From positions 2,108,001-2,172,000 of the forward strand of contig NZ_SHKW01000001.1 of the NCBI RefSeq assembly GCF_004217555.1: a DNA stretch of 64,000 nt, read 5' to 3'. Origin of the DNA: Edaphobacter modestus. Its GTDB lineage: Bacteria > Acidobacteriota > Terriglobia > Terriglobales > Acidobacteriaceae. A model generated the notes under the pieces. It was given only the letters and a program-made list of their open reading frames with translations, ran no database searches and was not told the DNA's origin. Each line of letters starts with the position of its first letter. Positions within the stretch are counted from its first letter, which is position 1. Both the position numbers and the translations under genes were made by a program. Below are positions 60,801-64,000 of the stretch, one piece after another.

Positions 60801-61136
60801 TTAGCCGCCCCAAAGCCAGCTCAGAACGTTGGTGGCGAGAACGGCGATCCCCGTTCCGGCGGCAACACCGGCGAGGGCTTTCTTGGCTCCGGGTTCGCCA
60901 TGCGCGAAGCCGTAGCCACCGATCACTATGGCGATCAGCGATGCAACCTTGGCGACGGTTCCGGTGAACAGGGTTTGCAGGTTCGTGAAGCCGCTATCGA
61001 ACGGGCTCCCAGACTGCGCATAGGCTGCGAGGGGAAGGAAGAGACATACGGCGGCGAGAGGGATGGACAGACGCATCCACCTCCGAAATGCCTCGGCTGT
61101 CTTCTGGGGAAGGATGATTCGTATGCTGCGGGACAT
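60801..61136 (-). CDS. virB2: VirB2/TrbC-like conjugative pilin
   Basis: 111 residues; the ATG at 61136 follows GGAGG with proper spacing (a GTG at 61142 is in frame but too close). A long signal peptide ends AAYAQ. The mature part has two hydrophobic helices (LFTGTVAKVASLIAIVIGGY and LAGVAAGTGIAVLATNVLSW) separated by the short polar loop GEPGAKKA, the layout of VirB2 pilins. First gene of the T4SS transcript. Confidence 0.85.
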   Translation of the reverse strand: MSRSIRIILPQKTAEAFRRWMRLSIPLAAVCLFLPLAAYAQSGSPFDSGFTNLQTLFTGTVAKVASLIAIVIGGYGFAHGEPGAKKALAGVAAGTGIAVLATNVLSWLWGG

Positions 61137-61956
61137 CAGCACCTCCAGCGACCCGGATTGCAGTCGCGATAGGCCGACGTTAGGCGCGGTCCATCATCCC
61201 GTCCAATACTTCCTATTTATCGGGTGATAGCTGCCATGTATCACCTCTAAGATCATTCTCAGATTCGAGTACGGTTTGCTTGACGAAGTCCAACTTCCTG
61301 GTTGCCGACAATCCAACCAGAACGCCAGAAGGTGTCTGTTGAGAGCTCACCGAGTGACTCGGCCTGTAGCTGTCAATAAACTCGATATTCATGAGAACGG
61401 CGATTGTGGGGGAGATGGTCAGCCCTTCCCTACAATCGCTTAGGGCATCCTAACGCGACGTCGCTTTGACTTCGTCCCAAATCTGACTTTTTCAACACCC
61501 ACGCCTGTTCTCACCAACTGAGAACGGAACGCTACCAATTCCCGGTGGCCTGGGAGATATCAACTGCCGCAATGGATACAGCGCATCCTCAAACCATGAG
61601 GGTCGCTGTCGACGCAATTGTAAGAGAGCGCTCGCCTGAACTCAGTTCTTGTTAGTCCTCCATACCCGTTCAAGAACCCATCAACCGCCGCATTGATGGT
61701 TCGCTTTGCTTCCGCTCGCGAAGGTCTTCTGCCGATTCCCATCCAGGCAGATCCAAAACTTGTCCGGAAAGCATGCCGTAGAGCGCCCGCTTTCTCAGCC
61801 GAGCATTCTCAACAACGAGCAGCACGGCTCCACCCCATTCGCCTCCAGGGCCGACGCCCGGCCCGAAGCGGCAGAGAGCGAGTAGCAGCGGATGACAAAT
61901 GTGGTTGCGCAATGAGGATTGCAGAAGGTTGGAGAGTGGCGTAGTACTCGCCGAGG
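61137..61956. other. Non-coding region between T4SS and MarR-GNAT
   Basis: About 820 bp without a convincing gene on either strand. Nearest to virB2 is an inverted repeat (61223-61245). A 60-codon minus-strand frame (61560-61742, with two Cys at its end, RCIHCG) has no ribosome site or recognisable motif. The stretch 61780-61900 is GC-rich and may be remnant coding DNA. No second copy of the tRNA-Ala core is present. Confidence 0.45.
61223..61245. promoter_or_regulatory. Inverted repeat upstream of virB2
   Basis: GGTGATA and TATCACC with a 9-bp gap, 87 bp before the virB2 start. It is the only clear palindrome between the T4SS operon and the next gene, and a candidate operator for the transfer genes. 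Confidence 0.45.
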
Positions 61957-61984
61957 TTGACAAGTTGACTGAGTCAACTATAGT
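61957..61984 (+). promoter_or_regulatory. Promoter with operator in its spacer (MarR-GNAT gene)
   Basis: TTGACA (61957-61962), a 16-bp spacer, then TATAGT (61979-61984). The palindrome AGTTGAC-TGA-GTCAACT (61963-61979) fills the spacer exactly. This is a near-consensus housekeeping promoter with a typical MarR-sized operator, 22 bp before the start codon. Confidence 0.8.
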
Positions 61985-62006
61985 AATTGACAGAGAGATC
62001 AACGTG

Positions 62007-62951
62007 ATGCCTGCTGTCATTCCCCCTCCGGCCCAGAACAGCGATGTAGATCGCTTCCGAAGTTTCAACCGCTTTTATACCCATATGATCGGCACCCTCC
62101 CTGAGGGGCTGCTCAATAGCGAATACTCGCTGACCGAAGCCCGCGTGCTGTACGAACTCGCGATGCATCAAGGGATCTTGGCGCGAGAGATCGCAGATGA
62201 GTTGAGCCTTGATGCCGGTTATCTAAGCCGCATCTTGCGCAAATTTGAGAACGCAGCCCTGATTCGAAAGACGGTGTCTGAAAGCGATGCTCGCCAGATG
62301 GAACTCAAGCTGACCTCGAAGGGGAAGGCGCTCTTCGATGAGTTGAATGAGCGTTCCAATCAGCAGGCTGAACAGGTTCTCGAAAAGCTTACTCCAGGTA
62401 AGCGCAGCTCTCTTCTCCATTCCATGTCTGGCATCGTGAATGCGATGGCGCCTGAGCGGTCCCTATCGCCATATGTTTTGCGCCAGAACCGACCCGGTGA
62501 TATGGGCTGGGTGATCAGCCGGCATGCAGAGCTGTATGCAAAAGAGCATGGCTGGGACGAACACTTTGAGGCGCTTGTGGCCAATCTGGCTGCGGATTTC
62601 ATCACGAAATACGATCCCCGGCTCGAGCGCTGCTGGATCGCCGAACGTGATGGCGAGAGGCTGGGGTGCGTCTTTCTCGTCAGGCATCGCGACGAGGCCG
62701 CCACAGCGCGGCTGCGCATGCTGTTGGTTGAGCCGAGTGCACGTGGCTTAGGATTGGGAAAAGCGCTGGTCCAGGAGTGTGTCAGCTTTGCTCGAACCGC
62801 AGGATACAAGAGAGTGATTCTTTGGACCGTAAATTTACTTTCTGCCGCCCAGCACATTTACCAGCAGGCCGGATTCAAACTTGTGCAGGAGCAGGCCACC
62901 CATCGCTTCGGGGCCGACATGATCGACCAGACCTGGGAATTGGAGCTTTAG
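62007..62951 (+). CDS. MarR-family regulator fused to GNAT acetyltransferase
   Basis: A 314-residue fusion. MarR winged helix at about residues 10-145 (YSLTEARVLYELAMHQGILA, AREIADELSLDAGYLSRILR, RQMELKLTSKG). GNAT domain at about 160-314 with the acetyl-CoA loop LVEPSARGLGLGKALVQECV and a final VLWTVNLLSAAQHIYQQAGF-like segment. The ATG at 62007 is chosen over an upstream frame that would run through the promoter. A palindrome in the promoter spacer suggests autorepression. Substrate unknown; relatives often tie a small-molecule signal to acetylation. Confidence 0.9.
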   Translation: MPAVIPPPAQNSDVDRFRSFNRFYTHMIGTLPEGLLNSEYSLTEARVLYELAMHQGILAREIADELSLDAGYLSRILRKFENAALIRKTVSESDARQMELKLTSKGKALFDELNERSNQQAEQVLEKLTPGKRSSLLHSMSGIVNAMAPERSLSPYVLRQNRPGDMGWVISRHAELYAKEHGWDEHFEALVANLAADFITKYDPRLERCWIAERDGERLGCVFLVRHRDEAATARLRMLLVEPSARGLGLGKALVQECVSFARTAGYKRVILWTVNLLSAAQHIYQQAGFKLVQEQATHRFGADMIDQTWELEL

Positions 62952-63178
62952 CTGGTTCAGGAGCCGAGCTCCCCCTGCTCGCTGCGCTTCCGCTCGTCAC
63001 TCCTCCATCAGTGAACGTGCTCTGCGATCGAATCGAGACTGCTCACGCGCGTTTCATCCTGAATTATCTGCAGTGAAAGAGGGTCCCATGCTCTCTCAGG
63101 TTCTTGTCCCGCCGAGGAAAACTGATGGCAACGACACCGTAACCTCCGCTCCACAACCACTCACCATAGGATCTATTT

Positions 63179-64000
63179 ATGAACCGTCGTACTTTTGTTT
63201 CCAGCACCGCCGCCCTCGCTGCTCTCTCCGTCAGTGCAGCCCGGGGGCTCGATCCAACTCCCGCTCCCGTTGCTGAGCAACTCCCCGAAGCCCTCTCCCC
63301 CACCGGCAGACCGCTCAATCCTTCCGGCATCCGCACCGCCGGCATCCGCATGCTGCCCGTTGTCGGCGGCAAATACAAGGTCTGGACCAAGAGGATCGGC
63401 AGCGGCAAGGTCAAGGTGCTCCTGCTCCACGGCGGCCCCGGCGTTCCTCACGACTACCTCGAAGCCATGGAGTCCTTCCTTCCCCAGGCCGGCATCGAGA
63501 TGTACTACTACGATCAGCTCGGCGTAGGAAACTCCGACGTCCCCGACGATCCCTCACTGTGGAATCTCGCCCGCTACACCGAAGAGGTGGAAGAGGTGCG
63601 CCGCGGCCTCGGTCTCGACCACTTCGTCCTCTTCGGCCACTCCTGGGGCGGCATCCTCGCCATGGAGTACGCGCTAAAGTACCAACAGCACCTTCGCGGC
63701 CTCGTCATCTCGGACATGACCGCCGGCACCCAGGCCTATCTCAAGCGCACGGCCGCGCTCAAGGAAAGCCTGCTTTCTCCAGACAAGCTCGCGCAACTCA
63801 ATGCCCTCGAAGCCAAGCAGGACTACGACAACCCCGCGTACGACAAGATCATGATGGAGGATCTCTATCCCAAGATGCTCTGCCGCACCCAACCCTGGCC
63901 CGAGCCCCTTACTCGCGCCCTCAACCGTATGAACCAGAAGATCTACAACCAGATGCAGGGCAAGAGCGAGTTTGTCGTCACCGGCAACCTCAAGGACTGG
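63179..64000 (+). CDS. Exported alpha/beta hydrolase, proline iminopeptidase-type (cut by window edge)
   Basis: 274 codons from the ATG at 63179 to the window end without a stop. A signal-like N-terminus (MNRRTFVSSTAALAALSVSA) starts with an RR pair and a hydrophobic stretch, possibly Tat-type. Then the hydrolase core: oxyanion loop LLLHGGPGVPHDY (about 86-98), YYDQLGVGNSD, nucleophile elbow FGHSWGGILAMEY (Ser near 154). The C-terminal acid and His lie beyond the window. This fits proline iminopeptidase-like (S33) hydrolases. Confidence 0.85.
   Translation, partial: MNRRTFVSSTAALAALSVSAARGLDPTPAPVAEQLPEALSPTGRPLNPSGIRTAGIRMLPVVGGKYKVWTKRIGSGKVKVLLLHGGPGVPHDYLEAMESFLPQAGIEMYYYDQLGVGNSDVPDDPSLWNLARYTEEVEEVRRGLGLDHFVLFGHSWGGILAMEYALKYQQHLRGLVISDMTAGTQAYLKRTAALKESLLSPDKLAQLNALEAKQDYDNPAYDKIMMEDLYPKMLCRTQPWPEPLTRALNRMNQKIYNQMQGKSEFVVTGNLKDW

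Noticed and set aside
57955-61136. Long plus-strand frames opposite virB4, virB3 and virB2 (for example 58003-59031 and 59914-60558)
   Set aside because: Antisense shadows; the minus-strand genes have Walker motifs, signal peptides and tight spacing.
5979-61498. Shared GACTTTTTCAACAC at 5979-5992 and 61485-61498 as ends of one mobile element
   Set aside because: A 14-bp match is expected by chance in 64 kb, and the flanking bases do not extend it.
1-64000. CRISPR arrays or rRNA genes
   Set aside because: No regularly spaced repeats of 23-47 bp with unique spacers and no rRNA-like sequence were seen on reading the window.

Overview
The window looks like an accessory region of an acidobacterial genome (class Terriglobia, the Granulicella/Terriglobus/Edaphobacter group). 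Three things suggest this: a PEP-CTERM exported protein, a very large winged-helix/TPR membrane regulator of a type common in that group, and a mosaic of SDR, TetR and sigma-54 activator paralogues. The taxonomic call is an inference from gene style; no rRNA gene is present.

Layout. 1-2015: the N-terminal part of an IS30-type transposase on the left edge, then a 1,635-bp IS91-type element. 2063-5880: winged-helix/TPR regulator, a small CxxC protein and a PEP-CTERM protein. 6560-11761: a GAF-type sigma-54 activator, a clear -24/-12 promoter, egtB (ergothioneine sulfoxide synthase), a broken egtD and an exported TPR protein. 11762-13430: decayed DNA with recombinase and SDR remnants. 13431-21284: a TetR regulator divergent from a double SnoaL-like protein and a PAS-PAS sigma-54 activator. 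A second -24/-12 promoter then precedes a six-cistron run: alcohol dehydrogenase, aldehyde dehydrogenase, DUF1569, STAS, truncated SDR, HD protein. 21753-31553: a redox cluster (two-domain MDR reductase, OYE-like flavoprotein, SnoaL-like protein, three SDRs, PRISE-like reductase, DUF427) governed by two TetR and one LysR regulators. Each regulator has strong palindromic candidate operators beside it. 31657-37808: a histidine-kinase fragment, a second identical IS91-type copy, and several chimeric or truncated genes.

37908-61136 is an integrative/conjugative module. It holds a tyrosine recombinase whose 3' end contains the 3' half of a tRNA-Ala(GGC), an AbiEi/AbiEii abortive-infection pair, a set of truncated cargo genes (USP, ECF sigma, amidohydrolase, ALDH, ParB), an AAA/DUF4143 ATPase, and a conjugation block read on the minus strand. 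In transcription order the block is virB2, B3, B4, B9, B10, lipoprotein, B5, B6, B8, ssb, B11, RepB-type primase, a small putative DNA-binding protein, a repeat-rich oriT candidate, a MobC-like protein, T4CP and a MobF relaxase. 62007-64000: a MarR-GNAT fusion with a palindrome lying exactly in its promoter spacer, and the start of an exported alpha/beta hydrolase.

How the parts work together. The left 30 kb, bracketed by two identical direct IS91 copies, appears to be a carbonyl/alkene/xenobiotic redox island. Small regulators with divergent operators and sigma-54 activators with matching promoters switch separate reductase and dehydrogenase operons. The right part is a mobile-element backbone. 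Repeated gene truncation at junctions (9.83, 34.14, 35.39, 41.98 and 43.09 kb) shows repeated illegitimate recombination. The most interesting points are the two sigma-54 promoter/activator pairs (one driving ergothioneine synthesis), the repeated LysR-type site shared by two promoters, the tRNA-Ala att core without its 5' half, and the compact T4SS with embedded ssb and primase.
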